A stretch of DNA of 22,120 nt from Ktedonobacter sp. (GCA_003450555.1 DMFQ01000072.1:26208-48327), one strand, 5' to 3'; counted from the stretch's first letter, positions 9,603-17,416 are shown. Notes: generated from the sequence alone by a model not told the origin. Translations and numbers: made by a program.

Positions 9603-11116
9603 AGCCTTTGCTCCTTGTGCGGCACAATTTCGGCCAGAGCATCTACAGGTGTAACCCGTTCTTCACCCGTCTGCAGATCCCTCAGGGTAACGCCTTGTAT
9701 CCGCTGCTCGTTTTCCCCAACGATCATTGCCAATGCGATCTGCTTCTTCACGGCCACTTTCAAGCCCGCGCCAACGCCATGCCCATTCACATCGACCTCT
9801 ATCCGCAAACCCTGCAAACGCGCCGAGCGAGCCACCTGCAAGGCATAGGGCACATCACTCTGACTGACGGGGATCACCAGTGCCTGTGTATATTCGTTTT
9901 TCGGCAGATCGTTTTGGGATAGCAGCGGGAGCAGGCGCTCGATACCAAAGGCAAAACCACAGGCGTTGATATCACGATTACTGCCAATCGCACGCATCAG
10001 CTGATCATAGCGGCCCCCCCCGCAAAGTTGAGCTTCAAAACCATCCTCATCACGTGCATGTATCTCAAATACCAGCCCCGTATAGTAGCTGACGCCGCGA
10101 CCAAGTGACAGGTTGAGCACAATCTGCTGTTGATGCACACCGCACTGTTCGACGATGGCCACGAGTTGTTCGAGTTCAGCCAACGGCTGCTCGTCCAGTT
10201 CGTAGCGCGCCAATAGAGCACGCAATTCATCAAAGACGAGAGGAGGGGAACCAGAGAGCGCGTGCAGAGCGCGCATAAACTCCAGCGCGTGCAAAATCTG
10301 TCGCCGCTGCTCTCCACGCCCCACTTTCCACAAGAAGCGTTCGACCACTTCATTGCGAACAGCATCATCTCCAAAGGAGATACTGATTCCGTTGAGAAGA
10401 GAGGACATAAAGCGCGTCTCTAGCTCGGATACTGCCCCTTTTGCTCCCCTGGCAGTCGTATCTTCACTCTGCTCTTCCGCCGTGTTACCTGGATACAGAG
10501 CCTCCAGCCTGGCCTGTGCCGCCCGCTCTCCCTCTTCAGAGCGGCTGATTTGTTCCATCAAACTGAGTAATAAACGTGCCGCGTGATCGTCAAGGCGTAA
10601 ACGCTTGATAAAACCACTGGCAACACCGATATGCCCCAGTTCCAGGCGGTACTGAGTGATGTGAAGTTTTTGCAACATATCACAGGCAAGCTGCACTATT
10701 TCAGCATCGGCAAAGATTGTCTGTCCTCCAAATAACTCGACGCCTAATTGCGTATGCTGGCGATACCGGTTGCGCCCCGGAGCCTCATAACGAAAAATCG
10801 GACCTGCATATTGAAAACGCTGTGGCAGGGGCTGCTGCTGGTAATGGTCAAGGTACAGGCGACAGATTGAAGCCGTGTACTCTGGGCGCAAGCAAAGGTC
10901 TCGCTGATGTAGGCGAAACGCATACAGGTTCTGCCATAGTTCCTGCCCAAAACTGGAAAGAAAGAGATCGCTATATTCAAGTATTGGAGCATCGACCGTT
11001 GCATATCCTGCCTGAGCCAGGAATGTACTCAAACTGTCGGTTACCCAGCGTTGATGCTGATACGCTTCAGGTAAAGTATCATGCATCCCACGCAGTCGCT
11101 CAACGCGCTTCTTCAT
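9599..11116 (-). CDS. hisS: Histidyl-tRNA synthetase-like protein (HisS or HisZ-type)
   Basis: Class II synthetase-fold protein of 505 residues. Motif 2 lies in FRYEAPGRNRYRQHTQLGVELFG (108-130 region), the histidine A loop is GRGVSYYTG (339-347; canonical RGLDYYTG), and motif 3 is GFAFGIERL (387-395). Residues matching the histidine/ATP contacts of HisRS are kept: E79, R109, Q123, E127, R340. A C-terminal anticodon-binding-like domain (about 408-495) is present, which HisZ usually lacks. LRPEGTA is LRPEYTA here, and residues 190-232 form a charged insertion. Position directly before hisG suggests HisZ, but the neighbouring HisG is the long form that does not need HisZ. A working or regulatory HisRS both remain possible; the symbol is tentative. 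GAAGAG precedes the ATG by 9 nt; argB ends 16 bp upstream. Confidence 0.8.
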   Translation of the reverse strand: MKKRVERLRGMHDTLPEAYQHQRWVTDSLSTFLAQAGYATVDAPILEYSDLFLSSFGQELWQNLYAFRLHQRDLCLRPEYTASICRLYLDHYQQQPLPQRFQYAGPIFRYEAPGRNRYRQHTQLGVELFGGQTIFADAEIVQLACDMLQKLHITQYRLELGHIGVASGFIKRLRLDDHAARLLLSLMEQISRSEEGERAAQARLEALYPGNTAEEQSEDTTARGAKGAVSELETRFMSSLLNGISISFGDDAVRNEVVERFLWKVGRGEQRRQILHALEFMRALHALSGSPPLVFDELRALLARYELDEQPLAELEQLVAIVEQCGVHQQQIVLNLSLGRGVSYYTGLVFEIHARDEDGFEAQLCGGGRYDQLMRAIGSNRDINACGFAFGIERLLPLLSQNDLPKNEYTQALVIPVSQSDVPYALQVARSARLQGLRIEVDVNGHGVGAGLKVAVKKQIALAMIVGENEQRIQGVTLRDLQTGEERVTPVDALAEIVPHKEQRL

Positions 11117-11132
11117 GAACGCAACTCTTCAC

Positions 11133-12011
11133 TCATTTTTCACGCCTCCGTATCATAGTTCCAGCTCCTTGATCAGTGAATAATTCGCGCAATAAGACAT
11201 GTGGTTCCCGACCATCGACGATATGCACGCGCGGCACTGCGAGCAAGGCATCAAGGCAGGCAGAGACCTTGGGGATCATACCACCACTGATAACACCCTC
11301 TTCTATCAGTTGCTTCGCCTCCAGTTCCCCTAGTTCCGAGATCAACGCCCCATCTTTGCGACAGATGCCCACTACATTGCTGAGAAAGATTAATTTCTCA
11401 GCGTTGAGCGCACCTGCAACGTGGGCCGCTACCAGGTCTGCATTGATATTCAGGCAGGTACCGTCTGGCCCCTGACCAAGTGGAGCGATAATAGGTATAT
11501 AGCCTTGATCGATAAGTGCCTGTACTGGGGCGGGATCAACCGCATCAACCTCACCAACAAATCCAAGGCGCTCATTAGCGATGTGCGCGCTAACCATATT
11601 CCCATCGGTCCCACTCAGGCCGATGGCTCGCCCCCCCAGTGCAGAAGCCATCAACACTAATCCCTGGTTGACCTGACCTAACAGTACCATCCGTACAATA
11701 TCCAATGTCGCCGCGTCGGTGACGCGCAGTCCCTGCTCAAAACGCGCCGGTAAGTTGAGCTTCTTCAACCATTCATTAATGTACGGACCACCACCATGCA
11801 CCAGCACTGGATTGACGCCTAGTGTGCGCAACCAGATAATATCCTGTAAAACACCACGTTGATGCTCAAGAGTACTGCCTCCCAATTTTATCACCAGCGT
11901 CTTCCCTTTCAGATAATCGATATAGGGAAGTGCCTCACGCAATACTTGCGCGATCAAGTGCTGATCGTTTATGATGTCACCCTCTGACGTTAGTGAAAAA
12001 GTTATAGCCAT
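11133..12011 (-). CDS. argB: Acetylglutamate kinase
   Basis: Phosphorylates N-acetylglutamate, the second step of arginine synthesis. Amino-acid kinase fold: VIKLGGST phosphate-binding lysine and glycines near the N-terminus, VHGGGPYINEWL for N-acetylglutamate binding, LNINADLVAAHVAGAL, and GGMIPKV near the C-terminus, all standard. The frame stays open upstream to 12161, but that would run deep into argC. I chose the ATG at 12011 (MAITFSLTSEG, 292 residues). An ATG at 12035 adds eight residues and starts outside argC too; neither has a well-spaced ribosome site (AGAGGG lies 14 nt before 12011), so translational coupling to argC is likely. It is followed 16 bp later by the HisS-like gene, linking arginine and histidine genes. 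Confidence 0.95.
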   Translation of the reverse strand: MAITFSLTSEGDIINDQHLIAQVLREALPYIDYLKGKTLVIKLGGSTLEHQRGVLQDIIWLRTLGVNPVLVHGGGPYINEWLKKLNLPARFEQGLRVTDAATLDIVRMVLLGQVNQGLVLMASALGGRAIGLSGTDGNMVSAHIANERLGFVGEVDAVDPAPVQALIDQGYIPIIAPLGQGPDGTCLNINADLVAAHVAGALNAEKLIFLSNVVGICRKDGALISELGELEAKQLIEEGVISGGMIPKVSACLDALLAVPRVHIVDGREPHVLLRELFTDQGAGTMIRRREK

Positions 12012-12072
12012 GTATGATAAACCATCCCTCTTCATTTGTTGACTGTTATTTGTGTCGAAAAGATATACCGTT

Positions 12073-13170
12073 CTATGGATTAATAGACATTGGCGATAAT
12101 CCGCATGTTTCTGGCAGCCCGTAGAGCCGGTTTGCATTCTGTATTGCCTGGCCTGAGGCACCTTTAACGAGGTTATCCAGGCAAGAAATCACTACGAGAC
12201 GCCCGGTGCGTGTATCCACCGTCGGATAGATAAAACAATTATTGCTGCCATATGTCCATTTGGTGTGTGGCGGCTGATCCACGATATGGACGAATGGCTC
12301 ACCTGCATAGTACGTTTCATAAAGCTCTCGAACCTCTGCCCCTGTCAAGACATGTCCCTGCGCATCTTGCTGCAGGTCCGCATAACACGTTGCCAGTAGG
12401 CCGCGTGTCATTGGTACCAGGTGTGGTATAAAGGTGATCCTTGGAGGCTGATTGAGCGGGTTACCTTCCGCTAGTGCAGCCGCCATAAGCTCCTGGGAAA
12501 TCTCTGGCAAGTGACGATGTCCTGATAGACTATACGCGCACACGTCTTCATTCGCTTCAGCATAGTGGGTGCTCAAGGTCGGACTGCGTCCGGCTCCGCT
12601 TAACCCCGATTTGGCATCAATGATTAAATCCGTGCCTATCACCCTTGCAGCCACCGCAGGCATGAGGCCAAGGATGGCAGCCGTGGCGTAACAACCGGGA
12701 TTCGCTACAAGCGTTGCCACTGCAATACGCTCACGGTAACGCTCACACAATCCATAAGCCGCCGTCTCCAGCAAAGCCGGCGCGGGATGCGCGAGCTTAT
12801 ACCATTCTTGATAGACCGCTGCATCACGCAAACGAAAATCGGCAGAGAGGTCTATCACCTTCGTACCCCGCTCCAATAAACTTACTACCGACGCAGCCGC
12901 AGCAGCATGGGGCAAGCACACAAAAGCGAGATCGACCTTGTCAGGTTCATTTGTGATCACAAGCGCGGGATCAAAACCACTAGAGATGCCACCATGTCGC
13001 TTTAGGCCAGCACAGAATTGGGGAAAAACATCATACAATCTCTGCCCGGCAGCACTACGCGCCGTCACCGACTTCACCTCGAAGTGAGGATGTTGTGAGA
13101 GTAAACGCAACAATTCTAATCCGCTGTAGCTTGTCACATTCACTATCGATACGCTGATCTTAGTCATCAT
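12073..13170 (-). CDS. argC: N-acetyl-gamma-glutamyl-phosphate reductase
   Basis: NADPH-dependent reduction of N-acetylglutamyl phosphate, third step of arginine synthesis. Catalytic cysteine in VANPGCYATAA, substrate loop AKSGLSGAGRSP, and IPHLVPMTRGLL with the catalytic histidine are all intact. The N-terminal Rossmann loop, usually GASGYTG or similar, reads NVTSYSG; two glycines are replaced. The frame could start at 13194, but AGAGAAGG at 13177-13184 sits 6 nt before the ATG at 13170, which also gives the normal N-terminus (MMTKISVSIVN), so I use 13170. First gene of the operon, downstream of the T-box leader. Confidence 0.95.
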   Translation of the reverse strand: MMTKISVSIVNVTSYSGLELLRLLSQHPHFEVKSVTARSAAGQRLYDVFPQFCAGLKRHGGISSGFDPALVITNEPDKVDLAFVCLPHAAAAASVVSLLERGTKVIDLSADFRLRDAAVYQEWYKLAHPAPALLETAAYGLCERYRERIAVATLVANPGCYATAAILGLMPAVAARVIGTDLIIDAKSGLSGAGRSPTLSTHYAEANEDVCAYSLSGHRHLPEISQELMAAALAEGNPLNQPPRITFIPHLVPMTRGLLATCYADLQQDAQGHVLTGAEVRELYETYYAGEPFVHIVDQPPHTKWTYGSNNCFIYPTVDTRTGRLVVISCLDNLVKGASGQAIQNANRLYGLPETCGLSPMSINP

Positions 13171-13176
13171 GTTCAT

Positions 13177-13184
13177 CCTTCTCT
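13177..13184 (-). promoter_or_regulatory. Ribosome binding site deciding the argC start
   Basis: AGAGAAGG read on the minus strand. It is 0 nt from the ATG at 13176, 6 nt from the ATG at 13170 and 9 nt from the ATG at 13167, so the second or third is used and the longer frame from 13194 is excluded. Confidence 0.7.
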
Positions 13185-13229
13185 GTAATTGCATGAAAGA
13201 AATGAGCGTGATGGAGAGAAGCGAGCAAT

Positions 13230-13275
13230 AAAAAAGCCCTCGTCCCCATCAATATAGAAATGAAGGGACGAGAGC
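13230..13275 (-). terminator. T-box-controlled intrinsic terminator
   Basis: On the minus strand GCTCTCGTCCC (13275-13265) pairs over 11 bp, with one G-U, with GGGACGAGGGC (13246-13236), followed by six T residues (13235-13230). The same left arm is needed by the antiterminator helix, so the two structures are mutually exclusive. Confidence 0.92.
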
Positions 13276-13399
13276 CTGCTATAGATATGCTCCCGTGGTA
13301 CCACCCATCTTGTCACCAAATCTGCTTCAATGCAACCCATCTTCTTCACTACGCTGTGACGAAGGGTTTGTGACCACTTTACTGGTTATTTTGCTGCAT

Positions 13400-13413
13400 G
13401 GGAACCACCCACC
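13400..13413 (-). other. Second T-box-like motif in the leader
   Basis: GGTGGGTGGTTCCC, about 100 nt upstream of the true T-box, shares GGGTGGT with it. No second terminator or stem I belongs to it, so it is more likely part of stem II/III than a tandem T-box. Confidence 0.4.
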
Positions 13414-13586
13414 TGCTCCTACTTGCCCCGGTTACAAGGCTTTCTTCGGCCAGCCGCTCACGACGCGGTTCTGAGATGGTACATCTATTCCGAACTTTCA
13501 CCAGGCATCGGATCGCTGTTAGAGACCGCTCTCATACTATGTTCGTTCAACGCGGGTCAGACTTTCTTATGTAGTTGTTACTATAA

Positions 13587-13615
13587 AGGATAGCAGTAGA
13601 TTGGCAAAATGTCAA
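13587..13615 (-). promoter_or_regulatory. Promoter of the arg-his operon
   Basis: Minus strand: perfect -35 TTGACA (13615-13610), 17-bp spacer, -10 TATCCT (13592-13587) with an extended-10 TGC just before it. Transcription should start near 13580, just upstream of the T-box leader and only about 50 bp past the end of the lipoprotein gene. Confidence 0.85.
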
Positions 13616-13631
13616 CGACGCGCGACATCAT

Positions 13632-14807
13632 TTATACAACGCTGTCTTTTTCGGAACGCTCCTCCCCTCCTTTTGTCTGCTCGAGCGTTCGTTCTGGATT
13701 GCGTACTTTCCGCCTGCGCCTGGCCAGGCGGTAGAGCAGATAGAAAAAGAGGGCCGCGATGACGATTGCAATGAGCCGGTTAAGGGTTAATCCCCCACTT
13801 GTACCTGGATAAAGATAGACATCATCAGCAGCAGCAAAAAGTTGTGAATAATCGCCCGTCCCCCATGTCAGCGAGTACACTGGCTGATCTTTCGGCATAC
13901 CGGGACCAATACCGCTCCAGGTCTGGCCACTATCATCACTGCGCAAGGCTCCTACATCAGTTCCGACAAATACAGTCGTCGGCTTGTGAAAATCGACATA
14001 AATGACGTGTATACTCGTCCCTACAAGTGATTCCGAACTGGTTTTCCAGTGCCCACCAGCATCCTGCGAAAAGTAGAAGCCGCGCTTAGTACCAGCAAAG
14101 ATAACTCCTCTAGTTCCCCCGTTCACAACAGTATCTGGTTGTACAGAGTTCACCACCACTGAAGAAGGTAGACCAGTATTAAAGGCCTGCCATGTTTTGC
14201 CCTTATTGTCAGAACGATACACTCCTGAGTTCGTTGCAGCCCAAAGCTGATCGCTATCTATATCAATAGTTAATGCATTGATGGTGGTAGCTGGAGGTAG
14301 ACCGGCATTGATAGAGGACCACGTATTACCACCATCCAAACTCATTAGCGCTCCATGAAAAGCCGTGCCAGCATACATTGTCTGTGGTACCTTGAGGTCA
14401 AATGCCAGCGTTGTATAATCGAACGGCTGATTAGCTTTACCCATCGCAAGCCAATGGAGAGCCGCATCAGTACTCCTGAAAAGACCAGCAGTAGTTGCAG
14501 CATACAGTTTTTTCCCTGTGTTATCGAACGAAAGAGCATTGATAGAACTCGCTGGAGGTAAACCCGCACTACGTTCATGCCAGTGCTGACCCCCATCGGT
14601 ACTGGCAAATAATTTTCCCAGCAAGCCACCAGCATAGATATCCTGCGGATTATTGAAATCTACCGCGAGCGTACGGATATGCTGGTGTTGCAATCCGCTC
14701 GATTGCCAGTCCCCTCCCGCAAAAATACCCGAGTTCGGCGCACAGGCAGAAAGGCAAAGCATTACGACCGTGCAAAGCAGAAGAATTTTCGGAGTTGTAA
14801 TATACAT
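13632..14807 (-). CDS. Asp-box beta-propeller lipoprotein with C-terminal membrane anchor
   Basis: 391 residues, predicted to face the outside of the membrane. An N-terminal signal (KILLLCTVVMLCLSAC) ends in a lipobox with C22. The body has repeating blades of about 50 residues with Asp-box turns: STDGGQHW, SLDGGNTW, SDNKGKTW, SQDAGGHW and SDDSGQTW, plus the weaker STDAALHW; this is the sialidase/BNR or Ycf48-like propeller class. No sialidase arginine triad or FRIP motif was seen, so an enzyme role is not supported. Near the C-terminus a hydrophobic helix (LIAIVIAALFFYLLY) is followed by RLARRRRKVR and a charged tail, which should lie inside the cell. The ATG at 14807 has TGAGG 6 nt upstream. 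It follows the mu-crystallin-family gene by 12 bp. Function unknown. Confidence 0.85.
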   Translation of the reverse strand: MYITTPKILLLCTVVMLCLSACAPNSGIFAGGDWQSSGLQHQHIRTLAVDFNNPQDIYAGGLLGKLFASTDGGQHWHERSAGLPPASSINALSFDNTGKKLYAATTAGLFRSTDAALHWLAMGKANQPFDYTTLAFDLKVPQTMYAGTAFHGALMSLDGGNTWSSINAGLPPATTINALTIDIDSDQLWAATNSGVYRSDNKGKTWQAFNTGLPSSVVVNSVQPDTVVNGGTRGVIFAGTKRGFYFSQDAGGHWKTSSESLVGTSIHVIYVDFHKPTTVFVGTDVGALRSDDSGQTWSGIGPGMPKDQPVYSLTWGTGDYSQLFAAADDVYLYPGTSGGLTLNRLIAIVIAALFFYLLYRLARRRRKVRNPERTLEQTKGGEERSEKDSVV

Positions 14808-14819
14808 AGATGCCTCAGA

Positions 14820-15779
14820 CTAAGGTATGAGTAGCAGTTCTTCACCAAAGCCCTGCACTAAGGCCTGTTCATAGACGTGGGCTGCTGTCGCGATATCTTC
14901 CAGAGCGGTGCCAAGGCCCTTATAGAGCGTAATATCCTCTGCCGCATTCCGTTGTGGACCCTGTCTTCCAACTACTTCGGACAGATCAAATACTCTATTC
15001 CAGTCAAAGAGATCCTCGTCAGCGGGAATGATGAAATCACCGGCCTCTTCCTGTGCTTGTTCTCGTGAATCGGTAACAATAAGATAACTACGTTGTAAGG
15101 TCGAGAGATCAATTTCACGTTTTGTATGCCAGTTTGAACCAATTGCGTTAATGTGACAGCCAGGTTTAACCCACTCTCCCTGAAAAACCGGATCAGGTGA
15201 TGAGGTCGCGGTAATCAAGATATCAGCAACTTCAACCACCTGGCGAGCAGTTGGCACCGGCCTCACCTCGACATTAATTACTTTCATCATTTCATCACAA
15301 AATATTCTACAAGCCTGCGCATTTCGGCTATAGACATAGACCATCGTCACGGGGCGAACAGCACATATACCCAAAAGTTGCGTAACTGCCTGGTTGCCAG
15401 AACCAATCAAGCCAACGATAGTGGCGTCGGGCAAGGCCAGGTATTTGGTAGCCAACCCACTTGTCCCTCCTGTCCTCATCCGCCCTAACCAGTCAGCTTC
15501 AATTATCGCGAGGAGCTTTCCATCTTGCGCGCTATAGAGCATTACGACAAAACGCACCCCCTCCCGAAAAGCAGTATATGACTTATAGCCAAGAACACCC
15601 AGTGTTGGAGCAGCCGCAGCCAGCATGTTCAACACACCATTTGTCAGCTTGATACGATGACGTGGTAGATTTATTGCATTCCCATCCGCTAACGCCCCAA
15701 ATGCTTGTTCCAATATGGCTACAGTGTCAGGCATGGTTAAAAGGATCCGGACATCTTCCTCACGCAATACTACTGCCAT
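14820..15779 (-). CDS. Ornithine cyclodeaminase/mu-crystallin family NAD(P)-dependent enzyme
   Basis: 319 residues, standard for the family. GYKSYT carries the substrate lysine K66, ADWLGRMRTGGTSG (95-108) the carboxylate-binding arginines, and GLIGSGNQA (123-131) the Rossmann dinucleotide loop. True ornithine cyclodeaminases have a catalytic Asp in a GGDCPGKTEL-like stretch; the aligned segment here is GSNWHTKREID, with Asn at that place. It is therefore more likely one of the alanine-dehydrogenase, ketimine-reductase or opine-type members than an ornithine cyclodeaminase; the substrate cannot be named. The ATG at 15779 has only a weak AGAGAA upstream. It sits 28 bp after the zinc-ribbon gene and 12 bp before the lipoprotein gene. 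Confidence 0.88.
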   Translation of the reverse strand: MAVVLREEDVRILLTMPDTVAILEQAFGALADGNAINLPRHRIKLTNGVLNMLAAAAPTLGVLGYKSYTAFREGVRFVVMLYSAQDGKLLAIIEADWLGRMRTGGTSGLATKYLALPDATIVGLIGSGNQAVTQLLGICAVRPVTMVYVYSRNAQACRIFCDEMMKVINVEVRPVPTARQVVEVADILITATSSPDPVFQGEWVKPGCHINAIGSNWHTKREIDLSTLQRSYLIVTDSREQAQEEAGDFIIPADEDLFDWNRVFDLSEVVGRQGPQRNAAEDITLYKGLGTALEDIATAAHVYEQALVQGFGEELLLIP

Positions 15780-15807
15780 AGAAGTGTTCTCTATACTCGA
15801 CTAATGC

Positions 15808-16182
15808 TCACTTACGGCGAATGACACGTCGCATGTAAACCACTGTTTCTTCTATCTCATAGTTCTTGGGTAGTTTGAACCTTTTATCGTTTTGCGGGAA
15901 CAGAACATCTCGCAATCTGTTCAGCGTTGGCAGGGTGTTGCTAACAGACCGAGGCGACATCGCGCGCGCCAGCAAACCACGACGTACCAACTCAATGCCG
16001 ACTCCGAAGGCTACCGCTCCGACACCTGCCGCGAAACGTGGTAATTGTGGATGGTGTAAAAGAGTGAGAGTTCGGTCTTGCATTGGTACCAGGCTTGTTG
16101 ATGGCACCGTTAAATCTGCCCCGCAACGGCGACAATACAGATCATCTTCTTTGTTTCCAAATTGGCACTTGGGACATAACAT
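15808..16182 (-). CDS. Small zinc-ribbon protein with hydrophobic segment
   Basis: 124 residues. The N-terminus is a zinc ribbon, CPKC (3-6) and CRRC (17-20), of the zinc-ribbon-domain type common in small regulatory or membrane proteins. A moderately hydrophobic, glycine-rich stretch (FAAGVGAVAFGVGIELV, about 50-66) could touch or span the membrane. The C-terminal half is basic and ends MRRVIRRK. A strong GGAGGAGG lies about 10 nt before the ATG. It sits 37 bp after the class V aminotransferase gene and 28 bp before the mu-crystallin-family gene. No function can be assigned. Confidence 0.8.
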   Translation of the reverse strand: MLCPKCQFGNKEDDLYCRRCGADLTVPSTSLVPMQDRTLTLLHHPQLPRFAAGVGAVAFGVGIELVRRGLLARAMSPRSVSNTLPTLNRLRDVLFPQNDKRFKLPKNYEIEETVVYMRRVIRRK

Positions 16183-16219
16183 TCGAGTATTCCTCCTCCA
16201 TTAGAATGCTAAACTTTCT

Positions 16220-17416
16220 TTACTTCTTGCTTTCCATTATCTCGGCAATCGCTTGTATGACCAGAGCATTTTCCTCAATGGTATTGTAAAAATATGGAGA
16301 GATCCGTAACAGCCCTGGCCGTGAGTCAGTAATGATATTACGCGCGACGAGTGCCTTTACCACTTCTTCAGGGTGCTCAATCTCAAGCATTACAATGGAG
16401 CTGCGTCGTTCCGGTTCCAGTGGAGCACGCACCTTCCAGCCATGTTCGCGCACCTGGGCAATCAGGTCATTAGTCAAATAGCGCGTTCGCTCACAGATCT
16501 GCTCCACACTGATCTCTTGTACTATATCAAGCCCGCCATTAGCCGTGTAAATCGTGGGAACAGCAGGGGTACCCAGTTCAACCCTGGTGGCCTCTGGACG
16601 AAACTCAAACTCCTGTGTCTTAAACTGGAACTGGTCACGATGCCCAAACCATCCGGCAATGGTAGGCTGCAACTGCGATAACAATCCCTCGCGTATATAG
16701 ACAAACGCAAGTCCTGGACCACCCATCAACCATTTCAGTGTGCCCGTCACGAGAAAATCAACGTCTATGGCGTTGACATTTATCGGTATCTGGCCTGTCC
16801 CCTGGTAGTCATCGATCAAAACATAGGCACCTTGCTTGTGCGCGATATCCGCGACAGCCCGTACATCCTGAATATAACCACTGGTATAAAAGACACGCGA
16901 GGTGGCAACTAATGCGGTTTTATCATCAACCTGACGTTCAAACAATTCAGGTGGAGTATAAATACGATCAGGACTTTCAACAAAGCGGCACTCGACTCCT
17001 AAACGCTGTTTTACTAACCACTGGTGCGGCAGTGTGGGGAAGTCCATATCGGCCATGACAACGTTGTTCCGCTTGCTATAGTCTAAGGCCGAAGCAATGG
17101 AGCTGAGCGCGACTGAGACGCTGGGAGCAATCGCTACCTCGTGCGGCTGCGCGCCAATAATGGCGGCAAACTTTTGTCGGGCCTTAGCAATCTCCCCCAT
17201 CCAGATTTCATACCATGCATGCGCTCCCCACTCGTTCCACATCTCCATGAATTGCGCCAGGCCTTGCATCGATCGATTCGAGAGGGCGCCTAATGAGCAA
17301 CTGTTCAGGTACGTCTTCCGTTGCAGAATTGGAAACTCCGAGCGATACGCCAGTAGCTCTGGATGTTCGATGGCGGCGGGAGCCGGATATTGCACCCTGG
17401 ACTCATTCATGGTCAT
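16220..17416 (-). CDS. Class V aminotransferase-fold PLP enzyme
   Basis: 398 residues with a fold-type I PLP enzyme pattern. The PLP lysine is K228 in TGTLKWLMGGPG, the ring-nitrogen aspartate lies in LIDDYQGTGQ (D202/D203), and the N-terminal YLNSCSLGAL matches the substrate-entry strand of kynureninase/isopenicillin-epimerase-like members. It is not a cysteine desulfurase: no catalytic-cysteine loop is present near the C-terminus. The exact reaction (transamination, epimerisation, lyase) cannot be told from sequence alone. AAGGAG lies 10 nt before the ATG at 17416; an in-frame ATG at 17410 is the alternative. The 90-bp gap behind the cysteine desulfurase gene contains no clear promoter. Confidence 0.88.
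   Translation of the reverse strand: MTMNESRVQYPAPAAIEHPELLAYRSEFPILQRKTYLNSCSLGALSNRSMQGLAQFMEMWNEWGAHAWYEIWMGEIAKARQKFAAIIGAQPHEVAIAPSVSVALSSIASALDYSKRNNVVMADMDFPTLPHQWLVKQRLGVECRFVESPDRIYTPPELFERQVDDKTALVATSRVFYTSGYIQDVRAVADIAHKQGAYVLIDDYQGTGQIPINVNAIDVDFLVTGTLKWLMGGPGLAFVYIREGLLSQLQPTIAGWFGHRDQFQFKTQEFEFRPEATRVELGTPAVPTIYTANGGLDIVQEISVEQICERTRYLTNDLIAQVREHGWKVRAPLEPERRSSIVMLEIEHPEEVVKALVARNIITDSRPGLLRISPYFYNTIEENALVIQAIAEIMESKK

Larger units (their letters stand above)
13230..13580 (-). ncRNA. T-box riboswitch leader of the arg-his operon
   Basis: A minus-strand leader of about 350 nt. The T-box GGGTGGTACCACGGGAGC lies at 13306-13289. The antiterminator can be drawn exactly: GGG (13306-13304) pairs with CCC, the 7-nt bulge is TGGTACC, and ACGGGAGC pairs with GCTCTCGT (8 bp, one G-U). 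The bulge TGGT pairs with tRNA ACCA, i.e. discriminator A73. Stem I is shortish: GCGGT (13529-13525) pairs with ACCGC (13469-13465), with an AGCGA GA-motif and a distal helix TCCGA/TCGGA capped by a loop containing GGTGAAAG. The specifier loop should be within 13491-13471 (GGAATAGATGTACCATCTCAG region); I cannot fix the triplet. Binding of uncharged tRNA would prevent termination and switch on argC to hisI. Confidence 0.93.

Noticed and set aside
12012..12161. Upstream extension of argB to 12161
   Set aside because: It would overlap argC by about 90 bp and the extra residues do not resemble acetylglutamate kinase.
13471..13491. CAT in the T-box stem I as a histidine specifier
   Set aside because: It is not followed by a purine and the bulge TGGT does not match the C73 of tRNA-His.
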